From Parvibaculum sp963975745 (GTDB taxonomy: Bacteria > Pseudomonadota > Alphaproteobacteria > Parvibaculales > Parvibaculaceae), in assembly GCF_963975745.1 (NCBI RefSeq), contig NZ_CAXBIB010000003.1, forward strand, positions 62,001-126,000: a stretch of DNA of 64,000 nt, in the 5' to 3' direction. The position numbers were made by a program, and so were the translations under genes. Below the pieces are notes generated by a model, which worked only from the letters and a program-made list of their open reading frames with translations, was not told the origin of the DNA and did no database searches. Below, one piece after another: positions 53,467-60,810 of this stretch. Every line of letters starts with the position of its first letter. Within the stretch, counting starts at the first letter, position 1.

Positions 53467-54348
53467 TTAAAATCCGACCATGCGGCGGATGTCGGCCGGT
53501 GTCTTTCCGGCGGCGCGCAATTCGCGCAGGCCCATGTCGCCGGCGCTTTTCGACAGTCGCCGGCCGGTCGTGTCGCGAATCAGACGGTGGTGGCAGTAGC
53601 GGGGCTCGTGCAATCCGAGCAGGACCTGCAGCATGCGGTGAATATAGGTTGCCGGGAAAAGATCCTGGCCGCGCGTGACCAGCGTGATGCCCTGGATGGC
53701 ATCATCGACGGTCACGGCCAGATGGTAGCTCGTCGGCACATCCTTGCGGGCAATCACGACATCGCCGAATAGCGCGGGCCTGACCGCGCATCGTCCGGTC
53801 TCGCCGTTCGGCCCTTCGCCGTCCTCGATGAAGGTCAGCGGTGCGCCGGCGATTTCCTCGGCCTTCGCCAGCGCCCTGGCGGTATCAAGCCGCCAGGCAT
53901 AGCTGCGGCCTTCCCACATCAATCGGCTTCGTTCGGCAGGCGAGATATCCTTGTAGAGGCCCGGATAGAGCGGCGCGCCGTCGGGATCGGCCGGCCAGTT
54001 GCGGGGCGGGATCCCGGTTGCGGCGATCGCGTCAGCGATTTCCTTGCGTGTTGCGAAGCAGGGATAGACGAGGTCCATGTCGCGCAGGCGTTTCAAGGCG
54101 GCCTCGTAGTCGGCGAAATGTTCCGACTGGCGGCGCACCGGCTGTTCCCAGTCGAGACCGAGCCAGGCCAGATCCTCGTAGATCGCCGTTTCGTATTCGG
54201 GCCGGCAACGGCCGATATCGATATCCTCGATGCGCAGCAGAAAGCGGCCGTTCAGGGCGCGGGCCGTTTCCCAGGCAAACAGCGCCGAACAGGCATGGCC
54301 GAGATGCAGCCAGCCGTTCGGGCTTGGCGCAAAGCGCAATACCTCCAT
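53467..54348 (-). CDS. gluQ: glutamyl-Q tRNA(Asp) synthetase
   Basis: 293 aa, a truncated GluRS without an anticodon-binding domain. The HIGH-like motif is FAPSPNGWLHLGHA, the second motif LLRIEDIDIGRCRPEYE, the EDGEGPNGETGRCAVRPALF loop is characteristic, and the KMSKS-like site is GRRLSKSAG. It attaches glutamate to queuosine in tRNA-Asp. The ATG at 54348 (GAGGG 5 nt upstream) is preferred over that at 54369. Confidence 0.94.
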   Translation of the reverse strand: MEVLRFAPSPNGWLHLGHACSALFAWETARALNGRFLLRIEDIDIGRCRPEYETAIYEDLAWLGLDWEQPVRRQSEHFADYEAALKRLRDMDLVYPCFATRKEIADAIAATGIPPRNWPADPDGAPLYPGLYKDISPAERSRLMWEGRSYAWRLDTARALAKAEEIAGAPLTFIEDGEGPNGETGRCAVRPALFGDVVIARKDVPTSYHLAVTVDDAIQGITLVTRGQDLFPATYIHRMLQVLLGLHEPRYCHHRLIRDTTGRRLSKSAGDMGLRELRAAGKTPADIRRMVGF

Positions 54349-54447
54349 CCGTCCCTCGTTTTCCTGCATTGAAATGACCGGTCCGCCGCTTAGTCTCGGG
54401 TGAGCGCATTGTTATCGCGCGCGGCCGCCGTGCGGAAGGGGAAGCGA

Positions 54448-55125
54448 ATGCCGAATACACTGACCGGGCCGAGCATTGCTGCCGCCAGTGGCAAGACCCG
54501 GCAGCTTGTCATCCTGTCGCATGGCTATGGATCGGACGGCCAGGACCTGATCGGTCTGGCCCCCTATTGGCAGCGCCTGCTGCCGGATGCCGATTTCGTC
54601 GCGCCCAACGCCCCCGAACCCTGTCCGGGCAATCCCGCCGGGTATCAATGGTTCCCGATCGCCCGTCTCGATCCCGGTGAAATCCTGCGTGGCGTCGAGA
54701 TGGCGGCGCCGGTACTCGACCGGTTCATCGATGTGCAGCTGGCGCTGCGCGGGCTCGACGACAGCCAGCTCGCGCTGGTCGGCTTCAGTCAGGGCACCAT
54801 GATGTCGTTGCATGTCGGCCTCAGGCGCTTGCGGCCGCCGGCCTGCATCGTCGGCTATTCGGGGGCGCTTGCCGGACCCGAACGGCTCAAGACCGAACTC
54901 CGGGGGCGTCCGCCCGTTCTGATGGTCCATGGCCACAGCGATGACATGCTGCCAGTCGCCCGGATGCACCAGGCCGTGCAGGCGCTGGGCGAGGCCGGAC
55001 TGTCGGTGCAATGGCATGTCTCAACAGGGCTTGGTCACAGCATCGACGAGGCCGGGCTGACGATGGGCGGGTGTTTCATCGCCGATGCCTTTGCCGGCCG
55101 TCTCGGGGCGGCTGAAGCGGGCTGA
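54448..55125 (+). CDS. carboxylesterase/phospholipase family serine hydrolase
   Basis: 225 aa with GGAAGGGGAAG upstream of the ATG at 54448. Alpha/beta-hydrolase with LVILSHGYGSDGQDLIGLAP, nucleophile elbow LVGFSQGTMMSLH, an Asp in VHGHSDDMLPV and a His in STGLGHSID, a complete triad. The family includes acyl-protein thioesterase-like and phospholipase/carboxylesterase proteins, and the natural substrate is unknown. Divergent from gluQRS. Confidence 0.9.
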   Translation: MPNTLTGPSIAAASGKTRQLVILSHGYGSDGQDLIGLAPYWQRLLPDADFVAPNAPEPCPGNPAGYQWFPIARLDPGEILRGVEMAAPVLDRFIDVQLALRGLDDSQLALVGFSQGTMMSLHVGLRRLRPPACIVGYSGALAGPERLKTELRGRPPVLMVHGHSDDMLPVARMHQAVQALGEAGLSVQWHVSTGLGHSIDEAGLTMGGCFIADAFAGRLGAAEAG

Positions 55126-55231
55126 TCCCGACGAAATCTCGTGGTCTTCACAAAGCTGTCGCGCCGGATATAGTAGCCTGACTGCTACGGGGAGCGACCA
55201 TGGCAAAGGCGCGCCTCTTCAGGAGGACGGT

Positions 55232-55792
55232 GTGCACGGATCCTTTGCGACTCCGGATAGTTGCCCGGCGCTGGTGCTGAATGCGGATTACAGGCCGCTC
55301 AGCTATTACCCTCTCTCGCTCTGGTCCTGGCAGGACACGATCAAGGCGGTGTTTCTGGATCGCGTCAATATCGTCTCCTGCTACGACACGGCGGTGCGAT
55401 CGCCGACATTCGAAATGAAACTGCCGAGCGTCGTGTCGCTCAAATCCTATGTGAAGCCCGCCCGGTTTCCTGCCTTCACCCGGTTCAATCTTTTCCTGCG
55501 CGACCGCTTCACCTGTCAGTATTGCGCGGCGCGGCAAGACCTGACCTTCGATCATGTGATCCCGCGCTCGCGCGGCGGGCAGACGACATGGGAAAACGTC
55601 ATCACGGCCTGCGCGCCCTGCAATCTCCGCAAGGGCGGCAAGATGCCGGCCGATGCGCAGATGTTTCCGATGCATGCACCGTTCCGGCCGACGGTTGGCG
55701 ATCTGCATCGCAACGGCCGCGCTTTCCCGCCCAACTACCTGCATGACAGCTGGCAGGACTATCTTTACTGGGACAGCGAACTGGAGCCGTAG
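55232..55792 (+). CDS. HNH endonuclease family protein
   Basis: 186 aa from a GTG at 55232, fixed by an AGGAGG ribosome-binding site 5 nt upstream. The N-terminal half has VLNADYRPLSYYPLSLWSWQ. The HNH centre follows with C95xxC98 (CQYC), DHVIPRSRGG (D107-H108), W120-E-N122 and C127xxC130. This is an intact beta-beta-alpha-metal nuclease with a zinc-binding frame. It stands alone, without a methylase or restriction partner, and is widely conserved in alphaproteobacteria. Its role is not known. Confidence 0.9.
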   Translation: MHGSFATPDSCPALVLNADYRPLSYYPLSLWSWQDTIKAVFLDRVNIVSCYDTAVRSPTFEMKLPSVVSLKSYVKPARFPAFTRFNLFLRDRFTCQYCAARQDLTFDHVIPRSRGGQTTWENVITACAPCNLRKGGKMPADAQMFPMHAPFRPTVGDLHRNGRAFPPNYLHDSWQDYLYWDSELEP

Positions 55793-55799
55793 GCCGGGT

Positions 55800-56399
55800 T
55801 CAGGCCTTCTCGGAAATCCGGATGGCCAGCCGGCAGGCGGCCTTGATGGCGCCCGAAAGCAGCGGGTAGGCCGGGGCTTCCTTCGCGCCCGCTTCGATCG
55901 CCTCGTCGCGGTGGCGGACCTCTTCCAGACGGAATTCCTCGATCGTGTCGCGCAACGGCCTTTCGGCGCTGCCCAGCCCGTCAAGCCGGTCGACCTGTGC
56001 CTTGTAGTGTTCGTCGATCACTTCCTCGACGGCGGCCGTGCAGGCATGGGCTGCCTTTTCGCCCATCAGCGCGGTTGCGGCGCCAAGGGCGAAGCCCGCG
56101 ACATGCCAGACCGGTGCGAAGGCCGTCGGGCGGACGCCGCGTTCGTTGACGATCTCGTTGAAGCGGGCGAGGTGCAGTTCCTCATCCTTCGCCATGTGTT
56201 CGAGCTTTTCGACCAGCTCCTTCTTGTGCGGCAGGTTGCGAAGGACGGCCAGCTGACCCTGGTAGATTCGCACGGCGCCATATTCGCCTGCATGGTCAAC
56301 CCGGATCATTTCCTCGATCGCTTCATCGCGCGCCTGACCCGGCTGCGCCGAAAGGCGCGCCATCTTGTCAGGTTCGGGCCTCGGGTGGCGGTGGGTCAT
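55800..56399 (-). CDS. coq7: demethoxyubiquinone hydroxylase Coq7
   Basis: 199 aa. It hydroxylates demethoxyubiquinone in ubiquinone synthesis. The two ferritin-like repeats carry diiron ligands: E39 in DHAGEYGAVRIYQGQ, E73xxH76 in EELHLARF, and ExxH in EEFRLEEVRHRDEA, as in Coq7/Cat5. Length fits the bacterial enzyme. The ATG overlaps the dsbB stop by one base (TGATG), so the pair is coupled. Confidence 0.94.
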   Translation of the reverse strand: MTHRHPRPEPDKMARLSAQPGQARDEAIEEMIRVDHAGEYGAVRIYQGQLAVLRNLPHKKELVEKLEHMAKDEELHLARFNEIVNERGVRPTAFAPVWHVAGFALGAATALMGEKAAHACTAAVEEVIDEHYKAQVDRLDGLGSAERPLRDTIEEFRLEEVRHRDEAIEAGAKEAPAYPLLSGAIKAACRLAIRISEKA

Positions 56400-56929
56400 C
56401 AAGCCTCTCCGCGGCTGTCGCGGTAAAACCGCCAGAGCGGCAGCGCGGCCAGCGCGCCGAGCGCGAGCGAGATCAGCAGATTGAACCCCGCCAGCGAAAC
56501 ACCGAAAAGCGACCAGGCCGCTTCGTCGCAACGCGGTGCGTGGATGCGGCCCTGAAGCGCCGATTGCAGTTCTTCGAGAGAGCCTGCCACAAGGTTGCCA
56601 GAGCCGCAGGCGACAGGTCCCTCCCACCATTTCTGTTCGACGCCGATGTGATAGGCCGAGATGCCGACGCCGGCCAAATAGGCCGCAACACAGAGGCCGA
56701 GAAAGATCAGGACGCCGATGCCGATATTCGCCTCGCGCGACAGGAGGCCGGCAATCAGCGCCGCACCGATGGCGAAATAATGGGGCGCACGACCCTGAAG
56801 GCAGAGCGAGCAGGGGATGTAGCCCAGCACATGTTCGAAGAAATAGGCGCCGGCCAGCGTCGCAATGCTGGCGGCAACCAGAATCCAGGGGATGGCGGTC
56901 GAGGGGATACGCTCCATCATGATCGTCAT
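56399..56929 (-). CDS. dsbB: disulfide bond formation protein DsbB
   Basis: 176 aa with four transmembrane helices. The first redox pair is C40xxC43 (YIPCSLCLQG), the second is C108 and C134 (ACGSG, APRCDE) in the periplasmic loop. It reoxidises DsbA with quinone, which fits its coupling to coq7. Start codons at 56929 and 56917 (ATG ATG GAG) are both possible. Confidence 0.92.
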   Translation of the reverse strand: MTIMMERIPSTAIPWILVAASIATLAGAYFFEHVLGYIPCSLCLQGRAPHYFAIGAALIAGLLSREANIGIGVLIFLGLCVAAYLAGVGISAYHIGVEQKWWEGPVACGSGNLVAGSLEELQSALQGRIHAPRCDEAAWSLFGVSLAGFNLLISLALGALAALPLWRFYRDSRGEA

Positions 56930-57053
56930 TCAAGCACGAGGCGCGGCCGGCTGTCGCGTGCCTTGTCGCCGCAGCACACAGGGACCGGCTGCCCTATTTC
57001 TTTTCGATTGAAGGCCCGGCCCGGCCCAGTATGATGCGCCCCGCGCTTCGGGA

Positions 57054-57139
57054 GCCCCTGTGGCGGAATGGTAGACGCGGCAGACTCAAAATCTGTTGTT
57101 GGCAACAACGTGCTGGTTCGAGTCCGGCCAGGGGCACCA
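57054..57139 (+). tRNA. tRNA-Leu (anticodon CAA)
   Basis: 86 nt including an encoded CCA. The acceptor arms GCCCCTG and CAGGGGC pair, the anticodon loop CTCAAAA gives CAA (57087-57089), a long variable arm is present as in leucine tRNAs, and the T-arm GGTTCGAGTCC is canonical. No integrase or attachment-site repeat was seen next to it. Confidence 0.95.
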
Positions 57140-57190
57140 GCCTTCGCACTTTGTGCTTCGGCTGGCAGGCCGTGCCATAGGTGCGTGGCT

Positions 57191-57703
57191 TCAGCCGAGC
57201 ATTTTCTGCATCAGCACCAGGTCGAGCCAGCGGTCGAACTTGCGGCCGACTTGCGGCATGCGCGCCACCTCGCGAAAGCCGAAACGCTCATGCAGGCGGA
57301 TCGAGGCAAGATTGCCGGCCTCGATGCCAGCAACCATCGCATGCATGCCAAGGCTGGTGGCGGCCTCGATCAGTGGCGCCATCAGCATGCTGGCAATACC
57401 GCGCCCGCGCCGGTCGCTCCGTACATAGACCGAGTTTTCGACCGTGAAGCGATAGCCCTCATGCGGTCGAAAGTCGCCGAAGGTGGAATAGCCGGCGACG
57501 GCGCCGTCCTTGTCGACGGCTACCAGCACGGGGAATCCACGTGCCAGCCGTTCGCGGATCCAGACGCGGCGGTTCTCGATATCGGTGGGAGTTTCGTTCC
57601 AGATCGCGGTCGTGTTGGCGACGGCCTCGTTGTAGATCGCGAGGATTCCCGGCAGATCGGCTTCGGTTGCCGGCCGTACGACGATCCTCGCCGCTTCGCT
57701 CAC
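57191..57703 (-). CDS. GNAT acetyltransferase (phosphinothricin-type)
   Basis: 170 aa from a GTG at 57703 whose GTGA overlaps the TetR stop. ILAIYNEAVANTTAIWNETP, RGRGIASMLMAPLIEAATSL (acetyl-CoA loop) and ASIRLHERFGFREVARMPQV match the phosphinothricin/methionine sulfoximine N-acetyltransferase group. The physiological amine is unknown. It is coupled to the TetR gene. Confidence 0.9.
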   Translation of the reverse strand: MSEAARIVVRPATEADLPGILAIYNEAVANTTAIWNETPTDIENRRVWIRERLARGFPVLVAVDKDGAVAGYSTFGDFRPHEGYRFTVENSVYVRSDRRGRGIASMLMAPLIEAATSLGMHAMVAGIEAGNLASIRLHERFGFREVARMPQVGRKFDRWLDLVLMQKMLG

Positions 57704-58359
57704 TTCACGCCGTCCCAATGCTCGTTCAGCAGCCGTGCGAACCAGTTCCGGAAGCGCTTGATACCGTCCTGATCGAGCCCGACCGCCTCCGCCAGCTGGC
57801 GGCCGACGATTGCCTCGCCGAATGCCGCATTGGCGGTCAGCATGGCCATGAAAAGCGTGTCTTCCCTGTCGGGCGTCGGCTTGCCTTTCAGTTCCGCATA
57901 TTCGGAGCGCCGCGCCTGAAGCGCGTCGACGATTTCGCCCATGATGTTGTGAGTCGCGGAGTTCTCCGTCGCGCGGCCGGTCAGCAGCAGCCAGGAGAGA
58001 AGGCGTGCCGTACCCCGGTCGCTCAGCGCCTCGAACACGTGTCCGATGTGATCGGCGGCGTCGGAATTGGCGTGGCCGCTGCCCAGAGCCATCAGCATGG
58101 TGTCACGCAACTGCGTGTTGGCGCGTGCGATCAGTGCACGGACCAGCCCCTCGCGGCTTTCGAAATGATGCAGGATGGCCGGATGTGAAATACCGATATC
58201 CCGGGCGATGTCCTGCAGTCGCAGGCCTTCGGGTCCTTGCCGCGCCAGGCGCTCTTCGGCGGCATCGAGAATCAGGCGCCGTGCCTCCTCGGCCGTGCGG
58301 CGGACGCGTTTCCCCGACGGTCGGTTTGGACTGGCTGTGGATTTGGCGATGGTTGGCAA
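57700..58359 (-). CDS. TetR-family transcriptional regulator
   Basis: 219 aa from a TTG at 58359 (GAGGG upstream). The HTH is LRLQDIARDIGISHPAILHHFESREGL-type, as seen in pieces ARDIGISHPAILHHF and EGLVRALIARANTQL. The C-terminal domain is helical and divergent. It is divergent from coq4 and coupled to a GNAT gene. The ligand is unknown; regulation of coq4 is possible but unproven. A TTGACA at 58385-58390 lies in the shared region. Confidence 0.85.
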   Translation of the reverse strand: MPTIAKSTASPNRPSGKRVRRTAEEARRLILDAAEERLARQGPEGLRLQDIARDIGISHPAILHHFESREGLVRALIARANTQLRDTMLMALGSGHANSDAADHIGHVFEALSDRGTARLLSWLLLTGRATENSATHNIMGEIVDALQARRSEYAELKGKPTPDREDTLFMAMLTANAAFGEAIVGRQLAEAVGLDQDGIKRFRNWFARLLNEHWDGVK

Positions 58360-58464
58360 GCCGGATTCCCTCGATACGTTTATATTGACAACAATGTAAG
58401 TACTTGATACACGTAACAGCAAGGTCGACGATGTATATCTCATCCTAGCAACGGGATAAGCGCC

Positions 58465-59259
58465 ATGACGACAGCCAGTCCAGCCGAATTCGGAGCTTCC
58501 GGCCGATCGAAGCCGAAGCGCAAGCGCATCGAGCCCCTCAAGGCGCTGCGGGCAATCCGGGCCCTGATCGCCGACAAGGAGGATACGGGCCAGGTCTTCA
58601 AGATCATCGATGCGTTGTCGGGCGGTGCGAATGATCGCCAGTTCAGGCATTTTATCGCAACCGAAACCGGGCAACGGATCGCGGCCGAGAAGCGCGACCT
58701 GATCGCTACACTCAACAAGCGCGAATGGTTGTCGAGCCTGCCTGAGGGCACGCTCGGTCGCAGCTATTACGCGTTCATGGCCGAGGAAAATCTCACGGCA
58801 GACGGGTTGGTCGAAGCCAGCAAGGAGGCGCCGCGCCGCTATGCCAGAGACGAGAACGAACAATTGTTCGGCGACCGTCTACGCGATCAGCACGATCTCT
58901 GGCATGTAACGACGGGTTATGGCCGCGACGGGCTGGGCGAGCTGGCTCTACTGTCATTCACCTATGCACAGACACGCAATCGCGGCATCGGTTTCATCGT
59001 GCTGGTCGGTGCCCGGATCAGCAGCAAGCGCAACCCCGATCTGAAGCTCTGGCGGGTTGTTCGCGAGGGTTTCCAACACGGAAAACGAGCCAAATGGCTG
59101 CCTGCGACCGACTGGGAGGCCATGCTCGAGAGGCCGCTCGACGAGGTCAGAGCCTTGCTCGGTATCGAAGCGCCCGCCGCCTACAACGCGGTCGAACCGA
59201 TTACCAGCGAACGCGAGCGCGCTTTCATCGAACGGCAGGCGCAAAAGAAAGCAGCCTGA
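58465..59259 (+). CDS. coq4: Coq4-family ubiquinone biosynthesis protein
   Basis: 264 aa. The family motif HDxxH-(11 residues)-E is exact: H143, D144, H147, E159 (DQHDLWHVTTGYGRDGLGEL). Coq4 is a metal-dependent enzyme needed for C1 decarboxylation/hydroxylation of the quinone ring in eukaryotes, and bacterial homologues occur in some alphaproteobacteria. It is divergent from a TetR gene, which is unusual for a core quinone gene. Confidence 0.88.
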   Translation: MTTASPAEFGASGRSKPKRKRIEPLKALRAIRALIADKEDTGQVFKIIDALSGGANDRQFRHFIATETGQRIAAEKRDLIATLNKREWLSSLPEGTLGRSYYAFMAEENLTADGLVEASKEAPRRYARDENEQLFGDRLRDQHDLWHVTTGYGRDGLGELALLSFTYAQTRNRGIGFIVLVGARISSKRNPDLKLWRVVREGFQHGKRAKWLPATDWEAMLERPLDEVRALLGIEAPAAYNAVEPITSERERAFIERQAQKKAA

Positions 59260-59356
59260 ATTCAGGCCAATTTCGAGTTTTACGACAAGGCTGCTTGGCC
59301 TTTGCCGCTTCCCGGTTATGCTTGCCTGAGTGAGCCGAGCGAGGGGAGGCATAGCC

Positions 59357-59725
59357 GTGCTGACCGTTTACGGTCTGAAGAATTGCGACACGTGCCGCAA
59401 GGCGTTGAAATGGCTGACTGACCAGGGCATTTCCCATCGCTTTCATGACGTTCGGTCAGACGGGATCGCGCCTGCAGACGTCAAGCGCTTCGCCGGGGCC
59501 GCAGGCTGGGAAAAATTGCTCAACAAGGCGAGCACGACCTGGCGCAGTCTGCCCAAAAACACCACGGAGAATATCGCCGAGGCGTCTGCGCTGAAGTTGA
59601 TGGCGGAGCATCCGACCCTGATCAAGCGTCCGGTCTTTGACGACGGCAAGGGTTCGATTGTTGTCGGCTTTCGCGATCCGCAAAAGGTCTCGATTAAGGC
59701 GCTCGCCAAAGCGAGGCCAAAGTGA
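59357..59725 (+). CDS. Spx/MgsR/ArsC-like thioredoxin-fold protein (YffB type)
   Basis: 122 aa from a GTG at 59357 with GAGGGGAGGC upstream. The CxxC motif is in NCDTCRKALKWL near residue 10, with LIKRPVFDD and IVVGFRDP as in YffB. It is more like the glutathione-linked YffB branch than arsenate reductase. Its GTGA junction with the next gene suggests coupling. Confidence 0.86.
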   Translation: MLTVYGLKNCDTCRKALKWLTDQGISHRFHDVRSDGIAPADVKRFAGAAGWEKLLNKASTTWRSLPKNTTENIAEASALKLMAEHPTLIKRPVFDDGKGSIVVGFRDPQKVSIKALAKARPK

Positions 59726-60306
59726 GGTTCGGCGGCCGGGCGGCACCGACGCCGTCGCTCATGTTGCCGATCGGGACGCCGCGTCTCATCCTGCGCGACT
59801 TCATCGCCCGCGATCTCGAGGAGGTTCACGCCTATGCCTCGCTCGAAGAGGTAACGCGTCATCTGATCTGGGGACCGAACACGCTGGCGCAGAGCCGGGA
59901 GACAATCCGCGGCTTTCTCGATGACCAGAAGCAGAAGCCCCGTGTCAATTTCGACCTTGCCATTGTCCTGCGGGACGGCAAGCGGCCGCGCGTGATCGGC
60001 GGTGTCGGTCTGAAGTTTGCTGATTGGGAACGCCGGACTGGCGATCTGGGCTACGCGTTGCATCCCGACTACTGGGGCCAGGGCTATGCGGCGGAGGCGG
60101 CACAGGCACTGATGGAGGCCGGCTTTCGCGAACTCGGCCTGCAGCGCATCTATGCGACTTGCGACCAGCGCAACAAGGCCTCGGCGCGGGTGATGGAGCG
60201 GCTGGGCATGCGTCGCGAGGGGGCGCTGCGCCAGAGCCGGTTCATCCAGGGCGAATGGCGGGATGAATATCTCTACGCCATCCTGGCTGCGGAGTTTTTC
60301 GGCTAG
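59722..60306 (+). CDS. GNAT acetyltransferase (RimJ/RimL type)
   Basis: 194 aa from a GTG overlapping the previous stop (a shorter ATG start at 59761 is possible). TPRLILRDFIARDLEEVHAY and LGYALHPDYWGQGYAAEAAQ (acetyl-CoA loop), then QRIYATCDQRNKASARVMER, are characteristic of RimJ/RimL-like enzymes. The acceptor is unknown. It overlaps the opposite-strand TusA gene by 4 nt. Confidence 0.88.
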   Translation: MRFGGRAAPTPSLMLPIGTPRLILRDFIARDLEEVHAYASLEEVTRHLIWGPNTLAQSRETIRGFLDDQKQKPRVNFDLAIVLRDGKRPRVIGGVGLKFADWERRTGDLGYALHPDYWGQGYAAEAAQALMEAGFRELGLQRIYATCDQRNKASARVMERLGMRREGALRQSRFIQGEWRDEYLYAILAAEFFG

Positions 60307-60602
60307 AGGTTTCGGACCGGCCTGGACACCAAATCCATATCTTCTTCATGGATATTCGTACCGCGACGGATCAGGAATTCGATCCACGTCCCGCGGTCGC
60401 GGGTTTCCAGAAGATCATGCCCGGCCTCGGCGCAAAAATGAGGCATGTCAATCCGGGCGACCGGATCGCTGGCAAAGACCCGCAACAGCCGCCCCGGTTC
60501 CAGACGCAACAGGCGCTTGCGGGCGCGCAGTACCGGCAGCGGGCATTGTTGACCGATCACATCGAGCAGAACTTCGCCCGCTTCCTCGTGATTTTCTTCC
60601 AT
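60303..60602 (-). CDS. TusA-family sulfur carrier protein
   Basis: 99 aa from the ATG at 60602, after GGCGGGAA. The Cys is C20 in the CPxP motif QQCPLPVLRARK, followed by LEPGRLLRVFASDPVARIDM, the SirA/TusA fold. It accepts sulfur from persulfide donors. It is a lone gene, and its partner donor is not adjacent. Confidence 0.88.
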   Translation of the reverse strand: MEENHEEAGEVLLDVIGQQCPLPVLRARKRLLRLEPGRLLRVFASDPVARIDMPHFCAEAGHDLLETRDRGTWIEFLIRRGTNIHEEDMDLVSRPVRNL

Positions 60603-60728
60603 TTCCCGCCTGGGCTCCGATGGCTTCGACAAGCGGCCGGATGATGACGGCTCGATCCCGGGCTGTCACTCCGTTTTGAGGGCGGCTTGCGGTTGACGCC
60701 GATTTTACCGGTGAAACTCCGGCTTTTC

Positions 60729-60758
60729 TTGACGGTAGGAAGCGGGCACAGGCATAAA
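60729..60758 (+). promoter_or_regulatory. possible promoter of the acyl-CoA synthetase gene
   Basis: TTGACG (60729-60734), an 18 nt spacer and CATAAA (60753-60758) lie 53 nt before the ATG at 60811. Weak match, not confirmed by context. Confidence 0.35.
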
Positions 60759-60810
60759 AGGAAAAAGAAGAAGAAACACGGGGTTTTCACGGGATCGGAG
60801 GACTATCGGG

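Noticed and set aside
57054..57139. tRNA-Leu as an integration site of a genomic island
   Set aside because: No integrase, no direct repeat of the tRNA 3' end downstream, and the neighbouring genes look like ordinary chromosomal genes.
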